Assembly (NCBI RefSeq): GCF_021155765.1
Contig: NC_060112.1
Span: forward strand, 9,610,001-9,674,000
DNA length: 64,000 nt
Direction of reading: 5' to 3'
Source: Diprion similis
Taxonomy: Eukaryota > Arthropoda > Insecta > Hymenoptera > Diprionidae
Below are positions 48,489 to 62,600 of this stretch, piece by piece. How positions within the stretch are numbered: the stretch's first letter is position 1; the number at the start of each line of letters is the position of its first letter. Made by a program: the position numbers and the translations under genes. Below the pieces are notes generated by a model. The model was not told the origin of the DNA and searched no databases. It saw only the letters and a list, made by a program, of their open reading frames with translations.

Positions 48489-51400
48489 CGGTGAATTGGC
48501 GTGAGAATGAAACGCAAATGAAAAAAAAACAACGGCACTTTTTACACTGTTTTAGATTAAATGTATTCAAACGATTACTTACACAGCTTGCTAATGCTAC
48601 GACGAACATTACAATTCTAGTATGAACTGCATTCGCATCTAAAACTGTAACATTTTATAACAGTATTAAATTTCATTAAATGTTGAAGATTCGAAATGAT
48701 TTAAAGTTTTACGATCAGAGAGGATTTACTGACAAGAAGCGTATTTTAATATTTTTATTGGTTCCAAACGAGGACGTATTTTTAGAATATTTGTTATTAT
48801 ATTATGGGTTTAAAAAAAGATCGAATATACTCGAACAGCCGTTATAGTAAATGCATAGTTTTAGATCAGGTTGTGTCTGTTTAGTCAATCTTTTCGTGCT
48901 GCTTGTGTCGCGTCTTTTTCCAGATGGATGAGTGAGAATGAAACAATATGTGACTGCAAGCCGAGGTCGAATGAAAGAATGCTTCCTTAATGCGAGTTTT
49001 CTTTCGCGATTGAAATAAATTTACTATCAAAACATGAAGTAACTTTCGGATGTACAGTTCTCAGATGTGATAATTTGTTGCGATTAAAAAAATCTAACGT
49101 GAATCAATTTGTGACACCAGTGTTATAACATATTTTTTATTATCATCATTAGCAGAATGGTAAGTTCCATTTTTTCGCGTAAGCAGACTTTTTGTAAGAA
49201 AACTTAAATTAATTATTGATATTAAGTACTCTAGCTATTTAAATTTTTTCTATTGCGAGCCTAATGATTACTTAGTAACTTATAAATAGTAAATTGTAAA
49301 AACGAAAACACGACAAAAAAACACTAGGAATAAAACTTAATTGATTTTGTGTAACTTGTATAATATTCCTGTAATTAAATCATACTTTGGTGCAAAGTTA
49401 CATGTTATGTATATACTTATGTTATAAATAATTTAAATACACATGGCTTTGCTTGTAAATGGTAAATTTAAAAATCGTTTTGGTGTCGAAAGCGGCAGAT
49501 TCCAATTGTTATATTTAATAATTCTGTCGGCTCTTCGCGTTAATGTGGAATATTTGCAATATTTCATATTTATCGTGGTTATTATGTGCTAAACTTCTTG
49601 AAGCAGAGTACTTTCTTATATTCTTATTTTATACACTTTTATCTTCATATTAAGTAAGAAATCCGTCGGTTTAATATGTATTCTAACAAATTAAAAAAAA
49701 ACTGACCTCTAATAGTTAAGGATTGAATTCATGGGGAACCGAATAATTACATTAGCACATCCCTTAGTGCAGACATACATCTACCTATGATAAATGTTCG
49801 TTTCGATTGGGATTTCGAGGTGTCAAAGTTTCTCTTACAATTAATGTAAATCTTTGCGAACGGCGCGTAGTAAAACTTCAGACATCGGTGATTCAGTGAG
49901 TTCATGGCTCAGATTTTTTTCCTTTCAACGGAGCGAGAAGCTAATCGCTAGATCCAAATACGGACTCGAAATGATTATTTTTCGAAATTCCCAACGTACA
50001 TACTCACTGTGATTCTTAAACTTTGTTGAGTCATTCGAAATACTCTATATGCATGCGTTATAGCAAACAATATCTAGATTCGAAGAGTCAGTTCCTATAG
50101 CTATTCAGACATGTGTTAAAAAAATATTTGCATGCAAAAGTCCTTAGTATAAATGAAAAAATTACATATGATGAATGGATTTACAATTAAGGCCCTAGTC
50201 TAGTCATATAAATAGGTGCGTATAGAAACACAGACATAGATTTGTGATGCCGGGGATATGAAAATTTATATTTGAATTTACCATCGCATCGTTCACAGGT
50301 CTTTCCATGTTAGCGACTATTTCTAACATACTTAAACTTGAAGATCAATGCCACGAAGCTTATTTGAAATTGATTGAAAATCGATGATCGAGGTACTTGA
50401 CAAAAAAAAAAAAAGTTACCGAGCGATCTGTACTTATTAAAATATAATTTTGTGGTGAAACTATGCATTTTTATAATTAATGAAAGAAAAACTATAGTAC
50501 CAAGTATTCGTGCTCAATCATGTGAAGAATTTCGATTGACACTACGACCGTATGTTTGTGTTTGTATTAAAGAAAACTGCACTAGGTCCTTAAATCCCCA
50601 AAGATTAATGATGCGTTAAAAGTTTCAAGGCTCTAAAATTAAAATTAAACATCTTAATTCAGGGACTGTTAATTTTCCTAATTAAATAACGCGTTACCAT
50701 CACATATGTAATTAAAAGTCCGCCGCATCATGCCTCAATGCCTTAGTAAACAGAAAGATAATTGCATAAGTTAATAAATGGTTGAAATTCGACTAGAATC
50801 TCTTTTCTAAAAATACTGTGGTAATGAGGTCACGGCAGGTCAGAAACGTGACTCGAAATACACTTTTTACCCAAGAATACTAAGTTATTTATATTTAATA
50901 AAATTTTGTACATTTACATTGTTAATTATCAATTACGTTGATTAAAATATCGATACTTTGATATGCTTAAACACATTGTGAAGTTGGTACCGAATCATTA
51001 GTTCTCTTCTCTTTACGCATTCAAGTGATGAAATCACAACTTATTGGAAACTTCGTTAGCCACACGCTAACAACAAGCATTTTCAAAATAATTAGAGTTT
51101 CAACCATGTTAAAATTTGTTGTGATTTTTTAATTGTTTTCAAAGAGTTATTCATACTTTTACTTTACTTTACTTTTCGTGTTTTTGCAGGTTTGAATGGT
51201 TTACATTTTTATCAGATATTTTTATTGTGTTTGAAGCAGCTGATTAATCTATCGAAAATTCATTGAAATCAATACATTTTGCCATACGAGTTGTCGATTC
51301 TACTTTGCGATTACTTCCCTTTAGGCTTAAGTTTTTTTAAATTGTAAACGTTTGACATCATGACGTTTTATATAGTGCGCCATCAAAATTACACATACAT

Positions 51401-53538
51401 AAACGAATTTTTTTTTTCAACAATGAGTGCAAAGTTAATTTAAATTAGTGAATTACTAACAATTTTAATAATTCATAGATATTGCAACCTGCAATCGATA
51501 CTTTTTGATCCTTTATTAGTAATTTACATTTAGATATACCTGACTCTGTTCACAACATAACGCAATCAGCTGATGGAAATAGTATAAAAAAGTATGTTAT
51601 TCAAATTCGTGATAGTCTCTTCTGGATAGAAATTTGGTGACAGAAATTGCACACATTCTTTATTTGTTTGATATACTCACATCGTTTATTATTATTTATG
51701 TCACATTTTGTTGAAAAGCGTATTATTTTGTATTGTCAGGATGACTTTGGTTGAATAAAGTATTGACACGAGGGAGAAAATCATGAATAATGAAATCGGT
51801 ATAATAAATTTTCATATTGCTCTTGCTGCATGGATGAGTTTTAGTTCTTCGTTAATCCTTTAAGCTAAATAGATTGAGGTACAATTACATCGGGATGTCT
51901 CGCCATGCTCAACTATAATGTGGCATTGACATATTAAAGGAATTTCAGCGCGAATACTTCGTTGTCAAAGAATTAATTGGGAAATAAATTCCACACAAGA
52001 AAAACTGCTAAGAGTAAAATACTTCTGAAATAATGCTATTAGATTCAAGCAATGTAGCAAAATATTACTGTATGTGAAAAATATTAGAATATATTCATTT
52101 CGATTAAAATCATCCTTCTGTATATTTGGTTATATTCTAATCAGCCCTATTTTACAACTACCACAACGATGTTCAATGGAAATGAATAGTTTAATACCAA
52201 ATCGTAAACCGTAATTCAGTCTACAGTGAACTCAGAATTGAAAAATGTTATAATTAATCTAGTTTGTATATATTTAGGATAGTTTAAATATCAACCAAGG
52301 TCATCAAAATGAGAACGGAAAAAATTCATTTCTTTTTTGTAAAAATGGTTCTCACGATAATAATTAAATGCAAGCTTTCAGAAATACGTTGACCCAATTG
52401 TGAAGGTATTATTGAAAACAGCTACAGACCATTTTAACAAACGGTATAATGAAGGATAATTTGAGAATATGACGAACTGTACTATATTTTAATAAATGAA
52501 ATCACTGCTCTCTTACGCAGAGTCACATATTCTTCACGTCATTATTACGTATATTAATTAATTTCCCCTACAATCGGTACTTTGATGGGGGCCACGAGTA
52601 GAAATATTTTCAGTGGTATTGATTTCCCCAAACGCCAAAGCGAACGAGTTTCATTTACAGCCTGAAAATGTACAGCATTCGGTTTTGATCGTCAGTGTTG
52701 ACTGCCTAAATAGTAAATCGGAATCTAAAACGTTTATTGCTAAAATATTGATAATGATATAAAAATTTTCTAACTGTGTGAGAACACTTACTATTGAGCG
52801 GTAATACCACTCTAGCGGCCGCAAAAAAGGCCTAACTTCGACGATTTATTTTGGGAGTATGGAAGACAGAATAAGGATTTTTCAAGGGGTTTATTTAACA
52901 CATATCGAAGTCAAAACATTTCTTTTTATCATCATTTTAATGTAAAATGGCGGTGACAGAACCAATATCTGAAATCGTCTTTTATTAGAACTCTTTCACA
53001 GGGAGACGGATTTTTCGTAAAGTATAAAACCTGGATTAAAGGATGAAACCTTGGATCCGTTGCTCGTAGCGTATTCGAAGTACGCCAAACGATTCCTCTC
53101 GCAAAATTATGTCGGTACACTGCACCGAAGAATTGATTCCAGGAATATATGATATGTGTGCATCTGATCCAACAATAATAAAAAATAACTGGTCAGTGAA
53201 ATTTTGGTTTCAGAAAGCTCGTCGACGTGTTATTTGGATAATTGAAGAAGAAAAGGACCTTCCACTGCAACACGATCAAGTGGCAGCGAGTTTTTCAAGA
53301 AATTCACTTGCAAACAAGTTTCTTTGTTGACATAAATCTAAACTACGGACCTTAAATCAATCGTCGATTTACCGATAATGAACCCAGATCAACAATATGG
53401 GGAATAGGTCTCATTAAAAACTCGAGTCATTTGAATACGGGCGAGTCACTTTATCAGTTACATACATCAATTTGTATGTTTATTCAATAACAAAAGCGTC
53501 TATCAATGGCCACACACGTTTTCCCCTCTATGTTTTTA
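48489..53538. other. AT-rich region, DLGAP 3' UTR and spacer
   Basis: About 5 kb without a supported gene. The start should be the DLGAP 3' untranslated region (several AATAAA-type signals, e.g. near 49010 and 49330). A 73-codon ATG frame at 53109-53330, close to the satellite border, is noted as a finding but not called as a gene. Confidence 0.5.
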
Positions 53539-53850
53539 TCAGACTATGTTTGGCCAAATCTATGCGGCATGAGATTGCGTAATATCGGTATAATTTATCC
53601 CGAACTGTATATCCTGGTCGTTATTCCTCTGCCGATGATCCTACGCACTTTTTGCTGTGTTTGCCAAGTTCCTAAGGGTGCGATTATTCCAGGTAGGGTC
53701 ATACAAATCGATTCAAAGACGGAAAATTTTACGCTCGAAAAATTGCGAAAAAGTAAGGCTAACCCCTTTGGATTTGTGTCGAAAATTCCGACGATTTTGA
53801 GAAAGGCTGCAATCAATTCTTGGTGGCACTATTTCGACGTAATTTTGCGA
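53539..53850 (+). repeat. Degenerate edge monomer of the satellite
   Basis: Aligns with the 312-bp monomer but with many substitutions. From about 53600 the order is the same (GTTATTCCTCTGCCG for CATTTCTCTGCTG, then CCTACGC, GAGTTCCTG-like, GGTCATACAAATCGATTC). Similarity improves toward 53850 and is marginal before about 53600. This is where the array begins. Confidence 0.7.
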
Positions 53851-56514
53851 GAGGAATCGATTGAGCGCAGTCCCAATACGCTGCGAGCAACGGCTAAAAA
53901 GTTACAGGCGAAAAACTGAGAATTTTATTCGTCATTTCTCTGCTGTTCGTCCTACGCTCTTTTTCTTGTTTTTTCTGAGTTCCTGGGGGTCGAATTACTC
54001 TAAAGATGGTCATACAAATCGATTCCGGGACGAAAAATTTTCGTCTCCTAAAATGACCAAAAAAGTAAGGCTAACCCCTTTGGATTTTTGTCGAAAATTT
54101 CGACGATTTCGAGAAAGGCTGCAATCAATTCTTGGAGGCACTATTTCGACGTAATTTCGCGAGAGGAATCGATTGAGCGCAGTCCCAATACGCTGCGAGC
54201 AACAGCTAAAAAGTTACAGCCAAAAAACTGAGAATTTTATTCGTCATTTCTCTGCTGTTCGTCCTACGCTCTTTTTCTTGTTTTTTCTGAGTTCCTGGGG
54301 GTCGAATTACTCTAGAGATGGTGATAAAAATCGATGCCGGGACGAAAAATTTTCGTCCCCGAAAATGACCAAGAAAGTAAGGCTAACCCCTTTGGATTTT
54401 TGACGAAAATTTCGACGATTTTGAAAAAGGCTGCAATCAATTCTTGGAGGCACTATTTCGACGTAATTTTGCGAGAGGAATCGATTGAGCGCAGTCCCAA
54501 TACGCTGCGAGCAACGGCTGAAAAGTTACAGCCAAAAAACTGAGAATTTTATTCGTCATTTCTCTGCTGTTCGTCCTACGCTCTTTTTCTTGTTTTTTCT
54601 GAGTTCCTGGGGGTCGAATTACTCTAGAGATGGTCATAAAAATCGATTCCGGGACGAAAAATTTTCGTCCCCGAAAATGACCAAAAAAGTGAGGCTAACC
54701 CCTTTGGATTTTTGACGAAAATTTCGACGATTTTGAGAAAGGCTGCAATCAATTCTTGAAGGCACTATTTCGACGTAATTTTGCGAGAGGAATCGATTGA
54801 GCGCAGTCCCAATACGCTGCGAGCAACGGCTAAAAAGTTACAGCCAAAAAACTGAGAATTTTATTCGTCATTTCTCTGCTGTTCGTCCTACGCTCTTTTT
54901 CTTGTTTTTTCTGAGTTCCTGGGGGTCGAATTACTCTAGAGATGGTCATACAAATCGATTCCGGGACGAAAAATTTTCGTCTCCAAAAATGACCAAAAAA
55001 GTAAGGCTAACCCCTTTGGATTTTTGTCGAAAATTTCGACGATTTCGAGAAAGGCTGCAATCAATTCTTAGAGGCACTATTTCGACGTAATTTCGCGAGA
55101 GGAATCGATTGAGCGCAGTCCCAATACGCTGCGAGCAACGGCTAAAAAGTTACAGCCAAAAAACTGAGAATTTTATTCGTCATTTCTCTGCTGTTCGTCC
55201 TACGCTCTTTTTCTTGTTTTTTCTGAGTTCCTGGGGGTCGAATTACTCTAGAGATGGTCATAAAAATCGATTCCGGGACGAAAAATTTTCGTCCCCGAAA
55301 ATGACCAAAAAAGTGAGGCTAACCCCTTTGGATTTTTGACGAAAATTTCGACGATTTTGAGAAAGGCTGCAATCAATTCTTGAAGGCACTATTTCGACGT
55401 AATTTTGCGAGAGGAATCGATTGAGCGCAGTCCCAATACGCTGCGAGCAACGGCTAAAAAGTTACAGCCAAAAAACTGAGAATTTTATTCGTCATTTCTC
55501 TGCTGTTCGTCCTACGCTCTTTTTCTTGTTTTTTCTGAGTTCCTGGGGGTCAAATTACTCTAGAGATGGTCATACAAATCGATTACGAAACGAAAAATTT
55601 TCGTCTCCAAAAATGACCAAAAAAGTAAGGCTAACCCCTTTGGATTTTTGTCGAAAATTTCGACGATTTTGAAAAAGGCTGCAATCAATTCTTGGAGGCA
55701 CCATTTCGACGTAATTTCGCGAGAGGAATCGATTGAGCGCAGTCCCAATACGCTGCGAGCAACGGCTAAAAAGTTACAGCCAAAAAACTGAGAATTTTAT
55801 TCGTCATCTCTCTGCTGTTCGTCCTACGCTCTTTTTCTTGTTTTTTCTGAGTTCCTGGGGGTCGAATTACTCTAGAGATGGTCATACAAATCGATTCCGG
55901 GACGAAAAATTTTCGTCTCCAAAAATGACCAAAAAAGTAAGGCTAACCCCTTTGGATTTTTGTCGAAAATTTCGACGATTTCGAGAAAGGCTGCAATCAA
56001 TTCTTATAGGCACTATTTCGACGTAATTTCGCGAGAGGAATCGATTGAGCGCAGTCCCAATACGCTGCGAGCAACGGCTAAAAAGTTACAGCCAAAAAAC
56101 TGAGAATTTTATTCGTCATTTCTCTGCTGTTCGTCCTACGCTCTTTTTCTTGTTTTTTCTGAGTTCCTGGGGGTCGAATTACTCTAGAGATGGTCATACA
56201 AATCGATTACGAAACGAAAAAGTTTCGTCTCCAAAAATGACCAAAAAAGTAAGGCTAACCCCTTTGGATTTTTTTCGAAAATTTCGACGATTTTGAGAAA
56301 GGCTGCAATCAATTCTTGGAGGCACCATTTCGACGTAATTTCGCGAGAGGAATCGATTGAACGCGGTCCCAATACGCTGCGAGCAACGGCTAAAAAGTTA
56401 CAGCCAAACACTGAGAATTTTATTCGTCATTTCTCTGCTGTTCGTCCTACGCTCTTTTTCTTGTTTTTTCTGAGTTCCTGGGGGTCGAATTAGTCTAGAG
56501 ATGGTCATACAGAT

Positions 56515-58074
56515 CGATTCCGAAACGAAAAATTTTCGTCTCCAAAAATGACCAAAAAAGTAAGGCTAACCCCTTTGGATTTTTGTCGAAAATTTCGACG
56601 ATTTCGAGAAAGGCTGCAATCAATTCTTGGAGGCACTATTTCGACGTAATTTTGCGAGAGGAATCGATTGAGCGCAGTCCCAATACGCTGCGAGCAACGG
56701 CTAAAAAGTTACAGCCAAAAAACTGAGAATTTTATTCGTCATTTCTCTGCTGTTCGTCCTACGCTCTTTTTCTTGTTTTTTCTGAGTTCCTGGGGGTCAA
56801 ATTACTCTAGAGATGGTCATACAAATCGATTACGAAACGAAAAATTTTCGTCTCCAAAAATGACCAAAAAAGTAAGGCTAACCCCTTTGGATTTTTGTCG
56901 AGAATTTCGACGATTTTGAGAAAGGCTGCAATCAATTCTAAGAGGCACTATTTCGACGTAATTTCGCGAGAGGAATCGATTGAGCGCAGTCCCAATACGC
57001 TGCGAGCAACGTCTAGAAAGTTACAGCCAAAAAACTGAGAATTTTATTCGTCATTTCTCTGCTGTTCGTCCTACGCTCTTTTTCTTGTTTTTCCTGAGTT
57101 CCTGGGGGTCGAATTACTCTAGAGATGGTTATACAAATCGATTCCGAAACGAAAAATTTTCGTCTCCAAAAATGACCAAAAAAGTAAGGCTAACCCCTTT
57201 GGATTTTTGTCGAAAATTTCGAAGATTTTGAGAAAGGCTGCAATCAATTCTTGGAGGCACTATTTCGACGTAATTTTGCGAGAGCAATCGATTGAGCGCA
57301 GTCCCAATACGCTGCGAGCAACGTCTAGAAAGTTACAGCCAAAAAACTGAGAATTTTAATCGTCATTTCTCTGCTGTTCGTCCTACGCTCTTTTTCTTGT
57401 TTTTTCTGAGTTCCTGGGGGTCGAATTACTCGAGAGATGGTCATACAAATTGATTCCGAAACGAAAAATTTTCGTCTCCAAAAATGACCAAAAAAGTAAG
57501 GCTAACCCCTTTGGATTTTTGACGAAAATTTCGACGATTTTGAGAAAGGCTGCAATCAATTCTTGGAGGCACTATTTCGACGTAATTTTGCGAGAGGAAT
57601 CGATTGAGCGCAGTCCCAATACGCTGCGAGCAACGGCTAAAAAATTTCAGCCAAAAAACTGAGAATTTTATTTGTCATTTCTCTGCTGTTCGTCCTACGC
57701 TCTTTTTCTTGTTTTTTCTGAGTTCCTGGGGGTCGACTTACTCTAGAGATGGTCATACAAATCGATTACGAAACGAAAAAGTTTCGTCTCCAAAAATGAC
57801 CAAAAAAGTAAGGCTAACCCCTTTGGATTTTTGTCGAAAATTTCGACGATTTCGAGAAAGGCTGCAATCAATTCTTGGAGGCACTATTTCGACGTAATTT
57901 TGCGCGAGGAATCGATTGAGCGCAGTCCCAATACGCTGCGAGCAACGTCTAGAAAGTTACAGCCAAAAAACTGAGAATTTTAATCGTCATTTCTCTGCTG
58001 TTCGTCCTACGCTCTTTTTCTTGTTTTTTCTGAGTTCCTGGGGGTCGAATTACTCGAGAGATGGTCATACAAAT
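56515..58074 (+). repeat. Five-monomer satellite block, first copy
   Basis: A 1560-bp block of five monomers. It is followed immediately by a near-identical second copy; in the lines I compared the two differ at only a couple of positions (58731 and 59067 in the second copy). The variants inside the block (e.g. CGAGAATTTCGACG, AATTGATTCC, GAGCAATCG) mark each monomer and repeat in the same order. Confidence 0.8.
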
Positions 58075-59634
58075 CGATTCCGAAACGAAAAATTTTCGTC
58101 TCCAAAAATGACCAAAAAAGTAAGGCTAACCCCTTTGGATTTTTGTCGAAAATTTCGACGATTTCGAGAAAGGCTGCAATCAATTCTTGGAGGCACTATT
58201 TCGACGTAATTTTGCGAGAGGAATCGATTGAGCGCAGTCCCAATACGCTGCGAGCAACGGCTAAAAAGTTACAGCCAAAAAACTGAGAATTTTATTCGTC
58301 ATTTCTCTGCTGTTCGTCCTACGCTCTTTTTCTTGTTTTTTCTGAGTTCCTGGGGGTCAAATTACTCTAGAGATGGTCATACAAATCGATTACGAAACGA
58401 AAAATTTTCGTCTCCAAAAATGACCAAAAAAGTAAGGCTAACCCCTTTGGATTTTTGTCGAGAATTTCGACGATTTTGAGAAAGGCTGCAATCAATTCTA
58501 AGAGGCACTATTTCGACGTAATTTCGCGAGAGGAATCGATTGAGCGCAGTCCCAATACGCTGCGAGCAACGTCTAGAAAGTTACAGCCAAAAAACTGAGA
58601 ATTTTATTCGTCATTTCTCTGCTGTTCGTCCTACGCTCTTTTTCTTGTTTTTCCTGAGTTCCTGGGGGTCGAATTACTCTAGAGATGGTTATACAAATCG
58701 ATTCCGAAACGAAAAATTTTCGTCTCCAAACATGACCAAAAAAGTAAGGCTAACCCCTTTGGATTTTTGTCGAAAATTTCGAAGATTTTGAGAAAGGCTG
58801 CAATCAATTCTTGGAGGCACTATTTCGACGTAATTTTGCGAGAGCAATCGATTGAGCGCAGTCCCAATACGCTGCGAGCAACGTCTAGAAAGTTACAGCC
58901 AAAAAACTGAGAATTTTAATCGTCATTTCTCTGCTGTTCGTCCTACGCTCTTTTTCTTGTTTTTTCTGAGTTCCTGGGGGTCGAATTACTCGAGAGATGG
59001 TCATACAAATTGATTCCGAAACGAAAAATTTTCGTCTCCAAAAATGACCAAAAAAGTAAGGCTAACTCCTTTGGATTTTTGACGAAAATTTCGACGATTT
59101 TGAGAAAGGCTGCAATCAATTCTTGGAGGCACTATTTCGACGTAATTTTGCGAGAGGAATCGATTGAGCGCAGTCCCAATACGCTGCGAGCAACGGCTAA
59201 AAAATTTCAGCCAAAAAACTGAGAATTTTATTTGTCATTTCTCTGCTGTTCGTCCTACGCTCTTTTTCTTGTTTTTTCTGAGTTCCTGGGGGTCGACTTA
59301 CTCTAGAGATGGTCATACAAATCGATTACGAAACGAAAAAGTTTCGTCTCCAAAAATGACCAAAAAAGTAAGGCTAACCCCTTTGGATTTTTGTCGAAAA
59401 TTTCGACGATTTCGAGAAAGGCTGCAATCAATTCTTGGAGGCACTATTTCGACGTAATTTTGCGCGAGGAATCGATTGAGCGCAGTCCCAATACGCTGCG
59501 AGCAACGTCTAGAAAGTTACAGCCAAAAAACTGAGAATTTTAATCGTCATTTCTCTGCTGTTCGTCCTACGCTCTTTTTCTTGTTTTTTCTGAGTTCCTG
59601 GGGGTCGAATTACTCGAGAGATGGTCATACAAAT
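58075..59634 (+). repeat. Five-monomer satellite block, second copy
   Basis: Direct tandem copy of 56515-58074 at a 1560-bp offset, with the same order of diagnostic variants. The match continues to about 59700, where TTTGTCG becomes TTTGACG. Its last two monomers are repeated again at about 59785-60408 (624-bp offset). Confidence 0.8.
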
Positions 59635-62600
59635 CGATTCCGAAACGAAAAATTTTCGTCTCCAAAAATGACCAAAAAAGTAAGGCTAACCCCTTTGGAT
59701 TTTTGACGAAAATTTCGACGATTTTGAGAAAGGCTGCAATCAATTCTTGGAGGCACTATTTCGACGTAATTTTGCGAGAGGAATCGATTGAGCGCAGTCC
59801 CAATACGCTGCGAGCAACGGCTAAAAAATTTCAGCCAAAAAACTGAGAATTTTATTTGTCATTTCTCTGCTGTTCGTCCTACGCTCTTTTTCTTGTTTTT
59901 TCTGAGTTCCTGGGGGTCGACTTACTCTAGAGATGGTCATACAAATCGATTACGAAACGAAAAAGTTTCGTCTCCAAAAATGACCAAAAAAGTAAGGCTA
60001 ACCCCTTTGGATTTTTGTCGAAAATTTCGACGATTTCGAGAAAGGCTGCAATCAATTCTTGGAGGCACTATTTCGACGTAATTTTGCGCGAGGAATCGAT
60101 TGAGCGCAGTCCCAATACGCTGCGAGCAACGTCTAGAAAGTTACAGCCAAAAAACTGAGAATTTTAATCGTCATTTCTCTGCTGTTCGTCCTACGCTCTT
60201 TTTCTTGTTTTTTCTGAGTTCCTGGGGGTCGAATTACTCGAGAGATGGTCATACAAATCGATTCCGAAACGAAAAATTTTCGTCTCCAAAAATGACCAAA
60301 AAAGTAAGGCTAACCCCTTTGGATTTTTGACGAAAATTTCGACGATTTTGAGAAAGGCTGCAATCAATTCTTGGAGGCACTATTTCGACGTAATTTTGCG
60401 AGAGGAATCGATTGAGCGCAGTCCCAATACGCTGCGAGCAACGGCTAGAAAGTTACAGCCAAAAAACTGAGAATCTTATTCGTCATTTCTCTGCTGTTCG
60501 TCCTACGCTCTTTTTCTTGTTTTTTCTGAGTTCCTGGGGGTCGAATTACTCTAGAGATGGTCATAAAAATCGATTCCGGGACGAAAAATTTTCGTCCTCG
60601 AAAATGACCAAAAAAGTAAGGCTAACCCCTTTGGATTTTTGACGAAAATTTCGACGATTTTGAGAAAGGCTGCAATCAATTCTTGGAGGCACTATTTCGA
60701 CGTAATTTTGCGAGAGGAATCGATTGAGCGCAGTCCCAATACGCCGCGAGCAACGGCTAAAAAGTTACAGCCAAAAAACTGAGAATTTTATTCGTCATTT
60801 CTCTGCTGTTCGTCCTACGCTCTTTTTCTTGTTTTTTCTGAGTTCCTGGGGGTCGAATTACTCTAGAGATGGTCATACAAATCGATTACGAAACGAAAAA
60901 TTTTCGTCTCCAAAAATGACCAAAAAAGTAAGGCTAACCCCTTTGGATTTTTGTCGAAAATTTCGACGATTTCGAGAAAGGCTGCAATCAATTCTTAGAG
61001 GCACTATTTCGACGTAATTTCGCGAGAGGAATCGATTGAGCGCAGTCCCAATACGCTGCGAGCAACGGCTAAAAAGTTACAGCCAAAAAACTGAGAATTT
61101 TATTCGTCATTTCTCTGCTGTTCGTCCTACGCTCTTTTTCTTGTTTTTTCTGAGTTCCTGGGGGTCGAATTACTCTAGAGATGGTCATACAGATCGATTC
61201 CGAAACGAAAAATTTTCGTCTCCAAAAATGACCAAAAAAGTAAGGCTAACCCCTTTGGATTTTTGTCGAAAATTTCGACGATTAAGAGAAAGGCTGCAAT
61301 CAATTCTTAGAGGCACTATTTCGACGTAATTTCGCGAGAGGAATCGATTGAGCGCAGTCCCAATACGCTGCGAGCAACGGCTAAAAAGTTACAGCCAAAA
61401 AACTGAGAATTGTATTCGTCATTTCTCTGCTGTTCGTCCTACGCTCTTTTTCTTGTTTTTTCTGGGTTCCTGGGGGTCGAATTACTCTAGAGATGGTCAT
61501 ACAAATCGATTCCGGGACGAAAAATTTTCGTCCCCGAAAATGACCAAAAAAGTAAGGCTAACCCCTTTGGATTTTTGACGAAAATTTCGACGAATTTGAG
61601 AAAGGCTGCAATCAATTCTTGGAGGCACTATTTCGACGTAATTTTGCGAGAGGAATCGATTGAGCGCAGTCCCAATACGCTGCGAGCAACGGCTAAAAAG
61701 TTACAGCCAAAAAACTGAGAATTTTATTCGTCATTTCTCTGCTGTTCGTCCTACGCTCTTTTTCTTGTTTTTTCTGGGTTCCTGGGGGTCGAATTACTCT
61801 AGAGATGGTCATACAAATCGATTCCGGGACGAAAAATTTTCGTCCCCGAAAATGACCAAAAAAGTAAGGCTAACCCCTTTGGATTTTTGTCGAAAATTTC
61901 GACGATTTTGAGAAAGGCTGCAATCAATTCTTGAAGGCACCATTTCGACGTAATTTCGCGAGAGGAATCGATTGAGCGCAGTCCCAATACGCTGCGAGCA
62001 ACGGCTAAAAAGTTACAGCCAAAAAACTGAGAATTTTATTCGTCATTTCTCTGCTGTTCGTCCTACGCTCTTTTTCTTGTTTTTTCTGAGTTCCTGGGGG
62101 TCGAATTACTCTAGAGATGGTCATACAGATCGATTCCGAAACGAAAAATTTTCGTCTCCAAAAATGACCAAAAAAGTAAGGCTAACCCCTTTGGATTTTT
62201 GTCGAAAATTTCGACGATTTCGAGAAAGGCTGCAATCAATTCTTGGAGGCACTATTTCGACGTAATTTCGCGAGAGGAATCGATTGAGCGCAGTCCCAAT
62301 ACGCTGCGAGCAACGGCTAAAAAGTTACAGCCAAAAAACTGAGAATTTTATTCTTCATTTCTCTGCTGTTCGTCCTACGCTCTTTTTCTTGTTTTTTCTG
62401 AGTTCCTGGGGGTCGAATTACTCTAGAGATGGTCGTACAAATCGATTCCGAAACGAAAAATTTTCGTCTCCAAAAATGACCAAAAAAGTAAGGCTAACCC
62501 CTTTGGATTTTTGTCGAAAATTTCGACGATTTTGAGAAAGGCTGCAATCAATTCTTAGAGGCACTATTCCGACGTAATTTCGCGAGAGGAATCGATTGAG

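Noticed and set aside
52816-52860. Possible stray satellite fragment (AAAAAAGGC-TAAC...TTCGACGATTT)
   Set aside because: Only short disconnected blocks match and in poor spacing; not distinguishable from chance.
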